Assembly: GCA_030867875.1 (NCBI GenBank)
Contig: JAOWCC010000064.1
Coordinates: forward strand, 36,230,802-36,294,801
Length of the DNA: 64,000 nucleotides
DNA from: Actinernus sp. WN-2022
Taxonomy: Eukaryota; Cnidaria; Anthozoa; Actiniaria; Actinernidae
Reading direction: 5' to 3'
Below, piece after piece: positions 1 to 8,228 of the stretch. The translations under genes and the position numbers were made by a program. The notes under the pieces are model-generated. The model saw nothing but the letters and a program-made list of their open reading frames with translations, had not been told where the DNA came from and did not search any database. Within the stretch, counting starts at the first letter, position 1. Every line of letters starts with the position of its first letter.

Positions 1-399
1 ATGCCTGTGAAAAATGCGAAAGTTAAACATAAATACGGAAACGAACGATGGCAAGTTCATATTAACTTGCGACCATTCCTTTAGGGCGAACAAAGCCTAA
101 GGCCTACCTGCCGAATTTTGTAATTATTTCTTTATTGATCAATGGAGAATATTATAAGGATTACGAACATGTGCGAATGATATTACACATTATAGCAAGA
201 TATTCCTCTAGAATTGACATATTTAGCAGTGTTTTTGATTGCTATAGGATAGAAAACTGAGTCAGATTTTGATGTAAGCTTACCGTAAGTTGAATCGGGT
301 GGTTTCTCCTCGACGCGACGTAAAGTATAAAAGTGAGTGACTTTATTTTAGTGTCAATGTATTATAATTTAGCTTTGCAGCTAATTTTAGTCCTACGAT

Positions 400-472
400 T
401 TTTATACGTCCTTATCCGAGAAGACGTGAAGGTCTAACCGTTTACTGTATTATGTAAAGGCAACACCTTCTG

Positions 473-506
<34 letters not shown>

Positions 507-560
507 CCGGGGTTTGAACCTGCAACCTCCCCCTCGACAGACCGGCGCTTATTACAACCG
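400..560 (-). repeat. SINE-like dispersed repeat, minus strand
   Basis: Read on the minus strand it contains a pol III B-box-like sequence (ggttcaaacccc, about 509-520), followed by a downstream body with an 'accaacactcagggtc' stretch. I recognise this as resembling repeats scattered through cnidarian genomes, from memory and unverified. An A box is not clear, so the 5' boundary is uncertain. Confidence 0.4.
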
Positions 561-1385
561 GAAGGCGGTTAGACATGTGACTGATTATGGTGCAAATCGA
601 CTTCTTTGCGTGAATAAACCACTGGAATTAGATATCTGATAATGGAGCTCTGTTTCAATTTCACTGATTTCATTTTCTTGTCCAATGCCTTTAGCTTTGC
701 CCTCGCAAATTCCATCGGTACACGAGAATCCATGTATGTAAAGATAATTGCTTTGTAACCACCCAAACGTGCCCGCGCCCCGTGGACCGCCCCGTGGGCC
801 CTGGTAACAATATTATACTTCCGGTTTCACAAAAAATTAAACTGAGTTCGTGAAACAACGAAAAGTCAATCCTTTTTCACATAAAAATTGTCCTGAAGTC
901 GCATTGCACAGAGCCAAGCATGGGTTTAGCGAAAAAAATTAAAACACGGAAGTTATTACCATCTTACTGTTAAAATTCACGGGAAAAAATTCTAAAACGA
1001 TCAATTTTCGGTATATCGTAAAACGCATGCTACACCTTTTGTGCCTAATCCAGACCAATGATATATGAAAATATGAAAGCACTATCCCAAAGCAATCATG
1101 AGTTGATTGAATTTTTCTGCCTTGATGACGTAATAATGACGTCATACAATGACGTCATCAAAATAAAAAGGTCCGGCTCCCAGGAGTTCCTGAGTGATTT
1201 ATTAATTATTTTACTCAAATTTTTGGCGTTTTATGGCGTTTTAAATTCTACTTAGTAACGGCCCAAAACAATTGGTAAACGCACCCTTAATATAGTATTT
1301 GTTTTATACATGCAATAATTAACGAACTAGAGTGCGCGGTGACCTTGTGACGTCATCTGTACATCAGTACTCTAATAGATCATAG

Positions 1386-1390
1386 CTATC
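1386..1390. repeat. Polinton target-site duplication, left copy (ctatc)
   Basis: The five bases ctatc directly precede the first base of the left TIR and recur directly after the last base of the right TIR (16976-16980). Polintons usually give 6-bp duplications. Here 5 bp match exactly and the sixth does not on either side (g before the left copy, g after the right copy). Confidence 0.8.
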
Positions 1391-1623
1391 AGTAGTATAG
1401 TCGGAGTCAGTTAAATACCACTTTTTCTTGTACAACAAAACTCAAAAGGTTGTGAATGTTATGGACGCCTTGTTTTCTTGCACAAGGGGCGTCATAAAGT
1501 GAATTCAGAAATCCACTTCATAACGCCCCTTGTGCAAGAAAAAAGGCGTCCATAACATTCACAACCTTTTGAGTTTTGTTGCACAAGAAAAAGTTGTATT
1601 TAACTGACTCCGACTATACTACT
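1391..1623. repeat. Terminal palindrome (hairpin-capable) in the left TIR
   Basis: The first 233 bp are themselves an inverted repeat: arms 1391-1501 and 1514-1623 around a 12-nt centre. The arms differ at about six positions (for example taccac versus tacaac, and gtacaac versus gtgcaac in complement). A single strand of this tip could fold into a hairpin with a stem of roughly 110 bp. Confidence 0.92.
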
Positions 1624-1724
1624 ATGGGGTAACTAAGGGTCATTCAAAGTGTCACTAGACATTCTTGTACGTAAAATCCAACTTGATAATCCTATTAGAG
1701 ATATAATTACATATAGTTATATCG
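1391..1724 (+). repeat. Left terminal inverted repeat of the Polinton
   Basis: Reverse-complement match to 16642-16975 over 334 bp with two mismatches, both near the inner end (around 1698-1705). The outer 233 bp are identical between the two ends. The inner edge carries a TATA-like string (catatagttatatcg) that at the other end lies just upstream of the F-box/ankyrin start codon, so the TIR probably supplies promoter sequence to the outermost genes. Confidence 0.95.
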
Positions 1725-1737
1725 CCGCAACATCCTT

Positions 1738-1795
1738 ACACATAAAATCCAAATTCTAGTACCTGTTAAAGCTATCCTAACACATAGTTATATCG
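1738..1795 (+). repeat. Diverged second (inner) TIR copy, left
   Basis: An imperfect copy of the inner TIR segment (about 1674-1724): both share 'aaaatccaa', a variable middle and a terminal 'catagttatatcg'. It also resembles the reverse complement of 15873-15930 (shared 'aaaatccaaa', 'gttaaag'). It lies immediately upstream of the polymerase start and provides that gene's TATA-like box. Confidence 0.6.
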
Positions 1796-1803
1796 AAGGG
1801 AGA

Positions 1804-4800
1804 ATGGTGAGACCACGTAGTGAACCACTTCCACGGAGTCTAGCTCGAGAGGCAGGTGCTATTCTAGAGGAGAGAGATGGAATGCTCGAGGGAGTGGAGA
1901 TAGGTCGCCGTACTATCCGATGGCGCTTCTTCCAAGGTGTGGCAGGAGACTTGACTCCTAGGATCATGGAAAAGTTAGTTGCAAAGGTAACCACCAGCTT
2001 TTACCTGCGATACAGCTACACCTATCGCATTCGAAATGTCAATGACGGACGCGTGATTCTATTCTCCAAGACTGTCCCAGGCTCTCCATGGGTGAACATC
2101 CTAGAAGATGCAGAAGAGTGGATCAATAGCAAGGAGACAGCTCGATTGAATCCCGACAACATCACTCGACCAAATACCCAATGGGCCTTCGTTCGTTGGA
2201 TCTACGTAGATGTCAAAGTCGTGATCGATCGTCAGCTTTTGTTGGGAACAGGTCCACTGCCCCAATGGCTTCGCCTTAAGAAAGGAATGCTTGCCCTTGA
2301 TCGATATGGCGACAACCTATGTCTTTGGCGCTGCCTTGCCATGCATGAAGGAGCAAGAGTAGATAGGTGTTGCGTCAAAGCTCGAAAACTTGCCCAGAAC
2401 TTCTATCGCCTGACAGCACCCACACAAGACGTTCCCAGAACTTCCTTAGACCAGCTGGAGGAAGTCGAGTTGCACTTTGGAATCGGTATTCGGGTGTACG
2501 AACCTACGGAGGATGGCGCTTGGCATCTGACGCGACATGCACCCCACTACAAGCATACGATGACGATTGGGCTGTATGAAGAACATGCCTTCTACATCAA
2601 GAACATCGACAAGATAGGGAGTGTCTACGTATGCAACGATTGTAAGCAACGGTTCACAAAAGCCTCGAACCTTCATCGCCATGCAGATCGTTGCAGGCGT
2701 GGCGAAACAAAGATCGTTTGCCCCGGAAAAGTAATCACAGTACCACAGTCGGCATACGAAAAAGCCTTCTGGCCAGAGAGCACAGCCAGCAAAGTCGCTT
2801 TATGCTGGTTGGAACGCGAAACCAAAAGGATTGGACAACACATTCATCATGCAGCTTGTGGGCATGGTGGAGAGCATTGGATAGAAGGAGCGCCGGTCGA
2901 CGGCTACGAACCTATTTCGAAAACCATCTTTCAATTTCATGGATGCTATTTCCATGGCTGCCCGAAATGCTTCCCTAGGGAAAGGAGGCTCTATCTCAAG
3001 ACCTGTGAAAGAACGGCAAAGCTACAAGGAGCTGGTTATACAGTAGTGGAAGCTTGGGGTTGCTCTACAAAGAAGAAAAACAAACCGGTCCCCACACCAA
3101 CACAAACTGTCTACCCACACTTCATAGTTTACGATTTCGAAGCCTATCTCGACACGACAAAAGGAAGACAACCAACGGACCACCTGACCATCGAAAACGT
3201 CCATGTCCCAATATCAGTATCAATTGCCGACACATACAATCGAAAGTCAACCCACATCTGTCGACGCAATCCAAAAGAACTCATCGAAGCCTTTGTCGAA
3301 GAACTCCAGCTAAGAGCGAATGTGATCCAAGAAGTCATTGCAGAACAGTTCTGCCCCAAGACACCTGAATTCTCTTTTGACACCCTACCAAAGAAACAAC
3401 AAGTGAAGATCGACGAATGGATCCGCCAAGTTCCAGTAGTGGGATTCAACTCTGGCAGGTACGATCTCAATCTGATCAGAGAGCACTTCGTAGGAATCAT
3501 TGCTGACACCTGTTCAAAGATCCTGGTAGCAAAGAAAGCCAATTCCACTATGTTCCTATTGACCCCAGATTTCCGTTTCCTAGATGTGATCAACTACCTT
3601 GGACCTGGAACTTCTTATGAACGTTGGGTCGCTGCCTATGGCTGTGAGTTGCAAAAGAGTTTCTTCCCATATGAGTGGTTTGATTCTCCAGACAAGTTGG
3701 ATCACATTGGATTACCAGACTATCCAGAGTGGGGTTCGAAGTTGAAAAGAGAACATCTACTATCTATGTCAGAGTTCGAAGACTGTGAGTGCACCTTTCT
3801 CGACAAAGGAATGGAAACCTTTGCAGACTGGCTACGATACTACAACGACCTAGATGTAGTTCCATTCTTAGAGGCACTCGAAAAGATGCGAGATTTCTAT
3901 CACGAGAAAGGAGTAGACATGCTGAAAGATGCAGTGTCCATTCCAGGAGTCTCACTACAGTTCCTACTTCGAGGTAGTGTAGAAAGGGGAGCTGAGATGT
4001 ACGCTCCAAGTAAGGAAGCCTACCGCATGCTGAAAGACGCTGTCGTGGGAGGTCCAAGCATAGTGTTCACCAGACTCCACGAAGCAGGAGTGACTAAGAT
4101 TCGTAGTCATCAGGGAGGAACTAAGACTTGTCGTAAGATTCTTGGATACGATGCCAACGCCCTATATCTTTCTACCATGGAATTCGAAATGCCTTGTGGA
4201 AAAGAAAAGGTTGTGCACTATGACGATCCAGGTCCAGCCACCGAAGGATTCGTTGAATGTCTACTTGGTGGAACGTGGTTTGGATATGCAGAAGTAGACA
4301 TCGAGATACCAAAGAAATTGTGGAAGGAATTTGAGGAGATGCCACCCTTCTTCTACAACAAGAAAATCCCCAAAGAAGCAATCCCTCCAGAAATGTTGGC
4401 CTACCTCACAAAGACAGGTAGAAAGCTCAGCGAGGAAAAGAAGCTAGTTGGGAGTCTCTCTGGAAAGAAGTTGCTACTCTATGCTCCTCTTCTACTTTGG
4501 TATGTAGATCACGGCGCAGTGATCACTGCTGTCTACCGCACGATAGATTACGAACCCAAAGAAATCTTCGGATGGTTCGTGGACCAAGTCACTGAGGCAC
4601 GTCGTATGGGAGATGAAGATAAAGGTGAGGCTTTGCTGGCAGATGTGTTCAAGCTACTAGGAAACAGCGCCTATGGAAAGTTGCTCGAAGACTTGGGACG
4701 TCAAACAAAGGTCACCTATACAAAAGACGAGAAGGTTGTGGACAAGGCATTGCGAAGTGTTTGGTTCGAAGACCTGGAAGAGATTGGTGATGCATACGAA

Positions 4801-5394
4801 CTCGAGAGTAGGAAAGACCAGATCCGAATCAAACGGCCTTTCCAAGTAGGTATCGCTGTGTACCAGCTCGCAAAGCTGCGTATGCTTGAGTTCTACTATG
4901 ACTTCATCGACAAGTACATTGATCGCAATGATTTCGAATATATACAGATGGACACAGACAGTGCCTACATTGCCATCTCGGGAAATAGCCTCGATGAGGT
5001 TGTAAGACCGGAACTGCGAGAAGATTTCGAAGCCGAAAGGAATGAATGGCTAGCTTGGGACGAATGGAGCAGTCGTACACCAGGACTCTTCAAACTCGAA
5101 TTCGAAGGACAGCGCGCCATTGCCCTATGCTCGAAAGCCTACTACGTCGATACAGGTGGCAGCAAGAAGTATTCCGCTAAAGGTATGTCTAGACGGCACA
5201 ACGACATTTCGTGGGAACGATTCAAAGCAGCCCTCCAGGGTAGTATCGACATGGCAAATAACCGAGGCTTCCGACTATCGCCAGAAGGCATAGCAACCTA
5301 CGAACAACGGAAGCTTGGGCTATCGGCTTACTACGACAAAAGACGCGTTCTTCCCGATGGAATCCACACCGAGCCAATAGAGTACGCTGTTTAG
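1804..5394 (+). CDS. POLB: Protein-primed family B DNA polymerase (Polinton PolB) with N-terminal extra domains
   Basis: This 1,196-residue protein replicates the linear element by protein-primed synthesis from its termini. The N-terminal third holds an OTU-like cysteine-protease signature (GDNLCLWR around D170/C173, with H261 in a GLYEEHAFY context), then a zinc finger (C277, C280, H293, C297). Next comes a Cys/His-rich FHGCYFHGCPKC block (about 377-388) like the Vsr-type nuclease module often seen in Polinton polymerases; a Q stands where I would expect a catalytic acid. The 3'-5' exonuclease motifs are D444/E446 (DFE), N549/D554 and Y680-x3-D684. Polymerase motifs are A (D783, DANALYL), B (FKLLGNSAYGK, N954) and C (DTDS, 1050-1053), followed by KAYYV. 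All catalytic residues of exonuclease and polymerase are present. The ATG at 1804 follows a TATA-like box at 1782-1795. The stop overlaps the convergent integrase stop by 4 bp. Confidence 0.97.
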   Translation: MVRPRSEPLPRSLAREAGAILEERDGMLEGVEIGRRTIRWRFFQGVAGDLTPRIMEKLVAKVTTSFYLRYSYTYRIRNVNDGRVILFSKTVPGSPWVNILEDAEEWINSKETARLNPDNITRPNTQWAFVRWIYVDVKVVIDRQLLLGTGPLPQWLRLKKGMLALDRYGDNLCLWRCLAMHEGARVDRCCVKARKLAQNFYRLTAPTQDVPRTSLDQLEEVELHFGIGIRVYEPTEDGAWHLTRHAPHYKHTMTIGLYEEHAFYIKNIDKIGSVYVCNDCKQRFTKASNLHRHADRCRRGETKIVCPGKVITVPQSAYEKAFWPESTASKVALCWLERETKRIGQHIHHAACGHGGEHWIEGAPVDGYEPISKTIFQFHGCYFHGCPKCFPRERRLYLKTCERTAKLQGAGYTVVEAWGCSTKKKNKPVPTPTQTVYPHFIVYDFEAYLDTTKGRQPTDHLTIENVHVPISVSIADTYNRKSTHICRRNPKELIEAFVEELQLRANVIQEVIAEQFCPKTPEFSFDTLPKKQQVKIDEWIRQVPVVGFNSGRYDLNLIREHFVGIIADTCSKILVAKKANSTMFLLTPDFRFLDVINYLGPGTSYERWVAAYGCELQKSFFPYEWFDSPDKLDHIGLPDYPEWGSKLKREHLLSMSEFEDCECTFLDKGMETFADWLRYYNDLDVVPFLEALEKMRDFYHEKGVDMLKDAVSIPGVSLQFLLRGSVERGAEMYAPSKEAYRMLKDAVVGGPSIVFTRLHEAGVTKIRSHQGGTKTCRKILGYDANALYLSTMEFEMPCGKEKVVHYDDPGPATEGFVECLLGGTWFGYAEVDIEIPKKLWKEFEEMPPFFYNKKIPKEAIPPEMLAYLTKTGRKLSEEKKLVGSLSGKKLLLYAPLLLWYVDHGAVITAVYRTIDYEPKEIFGWFVDQVTEARRMGDEDKGEALLADVFKLLGNSAYGKLLEDLGRQTKVTYTKDEKVVDKALRSVWFEDLEEIGDAYELESRKDQIRIKRPFQVGIAVYQLAKLRMLEFYYDFIDKYIDRNDFEYIQMDTDSAYIAISGNSLDEVVRPELREDFEAERNEWLAWDEWSSRTPGLFKLEFEGQRAIALCSKAYYVDTGGSKKYSAKGMSRRHNDISWERFKAALQGSIDMANNRGFRLSPEGIATYEQRKLGLSAYYDKRRVLPDGIHTEPIEYAV

Positions 5395-6422
5395 CGTCTA
5401 GGTACAAACAGAATTCCTTTTGGTGGTAGTTCTGTATCCCTAGGAACGACTTGTAGCTCTTCACGAACGAATCCACGTTTGGGTGCATCCTTCTCCTTCG
5501 CAAGGTAGTACAGCACAGGCTGTCCCGAAGATACTACACTTCGTGAAATGGTGTATATTTGCAAACTCCACACAGGATCAGTAGCTCTACGTTTTTCACC
5601 TCCTTCCAATTCTCCTGGTGCATAAAGATATCGAACTAGAACGTCGAATGGTAGACGCTCTTCTCTCAATCCAACCGTGCGCGAATATGTAGGAGTCTTC
5701 AGATCTACTTGTTGCGCCACTACAGAATTCGAAGGCTCTTTACCAGTCAACCGAGTCACCTCACTGTTCATGGCTTTGATAACCATTGGTAAACGAATTA
5801 CCCATTCTCTACTACGCTCATCTGATCCTTCCGAAGTAAGCACCATCTCTTGTGCATACTGATACCCAAATAATCTCTCAGCTAGAGTCCTATTTGCTCT
5901 TTCAACAAAACTTTGCGCTCTATGATTACCAGCCTCACCTCGTTGAACTTTCGTACCATGTAGTTCTAGCGTTTCAGACATACGTCCCATGAATTCTCTA
6001 CCAGGATCTACTTGCAAAGTCTTTGGCCATTCTAGTGGACTACGTTTATAGATTCGTTCGAATGCCGCAGCAACTTCACCACTATCTTTAGATGCCAAAG
6101 GTTCGGCTTCTTTGTATCGAGAAGCTACGTCGATTACTACCAATGCGTACTTGTATAGCTTCCGTCCACGCCCAGGTCGATCGTGTGGTAGAAATATCAA
6201 ATCAGCTTGGTGGACTTCATTTGGTTTCGATACAGTCCAATGTGGTCGTGGAATGTGTTTTGGTGGTGGTAGATATATTTGCCACATAGATTGCTTTTCC
6301 AACCAACTCCTAGCTACGTCTTCTGATGCTTTCGCTGCTACCGATAGCTTGCCAATTGCAGAGTGACCTTTCCAATAGCCCATAGGACCATAGAAGATAT
6401 TCGCAAGTTTAGAATCCATCAT
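5391..6422 (-). CDS. INT: Retrovirus-like DDE integrase (Polinton INT)
   Basis: About 343 residues with the chosen start. The enzyme integrates the linear element into host DNA. An N-terminal region (GYWKGHSAIGKL...) precedes a DDE core with catalytic residues D74 (HQADLIF), D139 (LQVDPGREF) and E174 (FVERANRTLAERL). Spacing of the last two is 35, as in retroviral and Polinton integrases. The C-terminal third (VRYLYAPGELEGGEKRRATDPVWS) resembles the basic chromodomain/SH3-like tail in position. The frame is open back to an ATG at 6503, but that extension translates the A/T-rich hairpin at 6453-6522, so I prefer the ATG at 6420-6422 (or 6419), just after a TTGAA...TATAG promoter-like motif. 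Convergent with PolB; the two stop codons overlap. Confidence 0.95.
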   Translation of the reverse strand: MMDSKLANIFYGPMGYWKGHSAIGKLSVAAKASEDVARSWLEKQSMWQIYLPPPKHIPRPHWTVSKPNEVHQADLIFLPHDRPGRGRKLYKYALVVIDVASRYKEAEPLASKDSGEVAAAFERIYKRSPLEWPKTLQVDPGREFMGRMSETLELHGTKVQRGEAGNHRAQSFVERANRTLAERLFGYQYAQEMVLTSEGSDERSREWVIRLPMVIKAMNSEVTRLTGKEPSNSVVAQQVDLKTPTYSRTVGLREERLPFDVLVRYLYAPGELEGGEKRRATDPVWSLQIYTISRSVVSSGQPVLYYLAKEKDAPKRGFVREELQVVPRDTELPPKGILFVPRR

Positions 6423-6450
6423 ACATCTATACATTCTAACCTTCAACAGA
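6423..6450 (-). promoter_or_regulatory. Promoter-like TTGAA...TATAG motif for the integrase gene
   Basis: Reading the minus strand towards the integrase start: gttgaa, 11 nt, tatag, then the ATG within a few bases. The same arrangement recurs upstream of most Polinton genes (see the divergent examples at 10077 and 12894), which is the support for calling it regulatory. It is an inference from repetition, not from known sites. Confidence 0.5.
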
Positions 6451-6452
6451 TG

Positions 6453-6522
6453 AAAAAAAAAAAAAAGGAAGAATGAAGAAAGTCGTTGCGTGACCCTCTT
6501 CATTCTTCCTTTTTTTTTTTTT
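6453..6522. terminator. Strong A/T-flanked hairpin between Polinton genes
   Basis: A perfect inverted repeat: about 14 A then ggaagaatgaaga, a 17-nt loop, then tcttcattcttcc and 13 T. It looks like a bidirectional terminator or polyadenylation boundary between p142 (stop at 6698) and the integrase start. An inverted second copy, including the loop sequence, lies at 15256-15324. Confidence 0.6.
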
Positions 6523-6692
6523 CAGTAACTTAGTAGTAGCTTAGGGTAGCTTACTAGTAACTTAGGGCAGCTCACTAGTAGCTTAGGGTAACTTAGTAGT
6601 AGCTTAGGGTAACTTACTAGTAGCTTAAGTAGCTTACTAGTAGCTTAGGGTAACTTACTAGTAGCTTAAGTAGCTTACTAGTAGCTAGTAGT
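6523..6692. repeat. Minisatellite of about 21 bp (agcttagggtaacttactagt-like)
   Basis: Roughly eight imperfect copies of a unit built from 'agtagcttagggtaactta'. It fills the gap between the hairpin and the stop of the next gene. It contains ttaggg strings but in a longer unit, so it is not a telomeric repeat. Confidence 0.85.
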
Positions 6693-6697
6693 TGTAT

Positions 6698-7126
6698 CTA
6701 TATCCATTTACTAATAGCGTATCCAACACCTAGCATTCCACCACCAACGTAGAGCAACTCGCCAGTCTTCTGATTGTTTGAGGGTTTGTAGTAGTCAGAT
6801 AAGCGGGGTTCTTTCAGCTCTTTGAGCCGTTTTAGCTCCTTACGTAACTTATCGGATCGCACTAAGGCTTCGTTGGTATCTCTTTGATCGTTGTGTGCTT
6901 TGCGTTCAAGGGCTCCCTGCTCTTGTGCATAGTCATATAAGCTTTGACGTTTGATTCTATACGCTTTCATTTCACGTTCTAGTTTTTCGGTGGCCCTATC
7001 GTGTCTCTCTCGTTCTGCATCTACATCACCAGCCTTTCCAAGCATTCTAGCTAGTATACCACCACCAGTAAATGCCGTTGCATTCAAGATAGCCCCCAAA
7101 ATGGCCATTCCAATTGCTGCAGCCAT
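6698..7126 (-). CDS. Polinton small membrane/coiled-coil protein p142
   Basis: 142 residues. A hydrophobic Gly/Ala-rich N-terminus (about 1-30), a charged helical middle likely to form a coiled coil (about 35-110, many Glu/Arg/Lys with heptad-like Leu/Ala), and a hydrophobic C-terminal segment (about 122-142, VGGGMLGVGYAISKWI). Such two-ended membrane-seeking proteins in Polintons are thought to be virion or membrane-interacting factors, but I cannot name a function. Its start codon overlaps the stop of p73 at 7126, so the two are probably co-transcribed. Conserved protein of unknown function. Confidence 0.75.
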   Translation of the reverse strand: MAAAIGMAILGAILNATAFTGGGILARMLGKAGDVDAERERHDRATEKLEREMKAYRIKRQSLYDYAQEQGALERKAHNDQRDTNEALVRSDKLRKELKRLKELKEPRLSDYYKPSNNQKTGELLYVGGGMLGVGYAISKWI

Positions 7127-7347
7127 TACGTTTTGGTCTTTCCTTTCTCAAGTTGTTTCTCAAGATATTCCTTTGCGTATAAGCTACCAACTATCACGGC
7201 AGTCCACTTTGCGTAATTCACTATGGAAGAAGAAGGATCGCTAAGCATAGATTCCTTGGTAGTCTTTTTTACGATCCACCCAATACCAGCAGCGAGTCCA
7301 ACGATTTTGACTGCATCGGTTGCCGTCTTCGTCAATTCCTTCTCCAT
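7126..7347 (-). CDS. Polinton small membrane protein p73
   Basis: 73 residues with two hydrophobic stretches (AVKIVGLAAGIGWIV, about 13-27, and WTAVIVGSLYA, about 48-58) and a Lys/Glu-rich tail. Its last base is the first base of the p142 start codon region. Upstream on the minus strand is a tatatatctag motif. No recognised family; the tight packing and coding context suggest a real small virion or membrane protein. Confidence 0.65.
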   Translation of the reverse strand: MEKELTKTATDAVKIVGLAAGIGWIVKKTTKESMLSDPSSSIVNYAKWTAVIVGSLYAKEYLEKQLEKGKTKT

Positions 7348-7384
7348 CTAGATATATACTACTATGATCTCGAGTCTTTAAGTG

Positions 7385-7732
7385 TTACTCCATGTCTAGT
7401 GCCGTTGGCTTTGCCGGAGCTGCAGGTTGTGTCGTGCTAACGGTGGCAACACGCTTATTACCATCTACATACTTCTTGTATGCAAAGTACGTGCCAAACA
7501 ATGTAGCGCCAGTACCAATGACTGCGAGGATAGTCAGGCTTTCGAACCGACCTTTCTCTACGTCAGTTTCTTTACATGATTCGCTTTCGCGCATCAACTC
7601 TCTCTTTTGAGCTTCTTTAGCGAGTTTGTTGCTTAACGCTAGTGCTTTTCCAGCTGCGACGCGCTTTGGGTTTTTTATCTTAGTTGGTGCAGTCGTCGGA
7701 GGATTCGCAGTTATCTGGTCCGCTTCTTCCAT
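7385..7732 (-). CDS. Polinton protein p115 with single C-terminal membrane segment
   Basis: 115 residues from the ATG at 7732 (the open frame extends 12 codons further, but that part lies in the promoter-like AT-rich stretch). A basic segment (NPKRVAAGKALALSNKLAK, about 23-41) is followed by a charged linker, one transmembrane helix (LTILAVIGTGATLFGTYFAY) and an Ala/Pro/Thr-rich tail. The basic segment is a motif I associate, from memory, with Polinton-linked cnidarian proteins. Function unknown. The 5' end overlaps the 3' end of p182 by about 53 bp in another frame. Confidence 0.75.
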   Translation of the reverse strand: MEEADQITANPPTTAPTKIKNPKRVAAGKALALSNKLAKEAQKRELMRESESCKETDVEKGRFESLTILAVIGTGATLFGTYFAYKKYVDGNKRVATVSTTQPAAPAKPTALDME

Positions 7733-8228
7733 CTTGATTCGATATAGTAGATATATGTGAAGGTTCAACAGTTGTACCAGGAATGACTACGTGACCAGAT
7801 ATGTGGAATAGGACGCTAGCTAGAGCTACAAGGCGACCTGCTTTGAGCGATAGTAGGCCAGTTGCAGCACTGATTTCGTTGCGGACTAGAGGGTCTTCTT
7901 GTAGGTCCTTGATCAGGGCTTCTTGAGAATCTATTGGTACTAGGTAGGCAACTAGGCGGGTAGCTAGACGTGTCACACCGTCGACTAAGCCTTTCGTTAC
8001 TTGCTTAGCTAGAACGGCCTGATACCTCCTATGCAACTTGTCTACTTCTTTCTCAGGAAGTCTAGAGATGTCTCCTAGGGAAAAGTTTTTACCTAAGTAT
8101 TCTTTCGTTACGCCTGTTGCAGCTAAGATCGAAAGTGATTCGCGATTTTCTGACGTAACGTCTAGGTTGGTTGGTGGTGGGCCTGTTACGTCCTCACCGA
8201 ATATCTCGAGTATTTCCTTATCAGTCAT
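7680..8228 (-). CDS. Conserved Polinton hypothetical protein p182
   Basis: 182 residues. The N-terminal half is hydrophilic and helical (LSILAATGVTKEYLGKNFSL, then EKEVDKLHRRYQAVLAK). The middle is amphipathic (VTRLATRLVAYLVPI) and is followed by a hydrophobic stretch (LVALASVLFHISGHVVI). It overlaps the ATPase stop by 8 bp upstream and p115 downstream, so it belongs to the same minus-strand late-gene-like cluster. Position beside the ATPase and capsid gene suggests a virion protein. I do not recognise a domain. Confidence 0.75.
   Translation of the reverse strand: MTDKEILEIFGEDVTGPPPTNLDVTSENRESLSILAATGVTKEYLGKNFSLGDISRLPEKEVDKLHRRYQAVLAKQVTKGLVDGVTRLATRLVAYLVPIDSQEALIKDLQEDPLVRNEISAATGLLSLKAGRLVALASVLFHISGHVVIPGTTVEPSHISTISNQDGRSGPDNCESSDDCTN

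Larger units (their letters stand above)
1..1390. other. Host sequence left of the Polinton, no gene seen
   Basis: AT-rich sequence with only short open frames that show no coding character. Because the myosin exon at 17166 begins with a splice acceptor and its preceding exon is not found here, this stretch is probably intron of the same myosin gene. It holds one SINE-like repeat (about 400-560) and ends in the ctatc target duplication. Confidence 0.5.

Noticed and set aside
3144..3593. Minus-strand frame of 149 codons inside PolB
   Set aside because: Shadow of the polymerase gene; composition follows the complementary codons.
5391..6503. Integrase start at 6503 (370 aa)
   Set aside because: The extra N-terminus would translate the poly-A/T hairpin and the promoter-like motif (LSSFFLFFFF); a start at 6422 or 6419 is more consistent with other genes.
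6523..6692. Telomere-like TTAGGG repeats
   Set aside because: ttaggg occurs only as part of a longer ~21-bp unit, and the position is internal to the Polinton.
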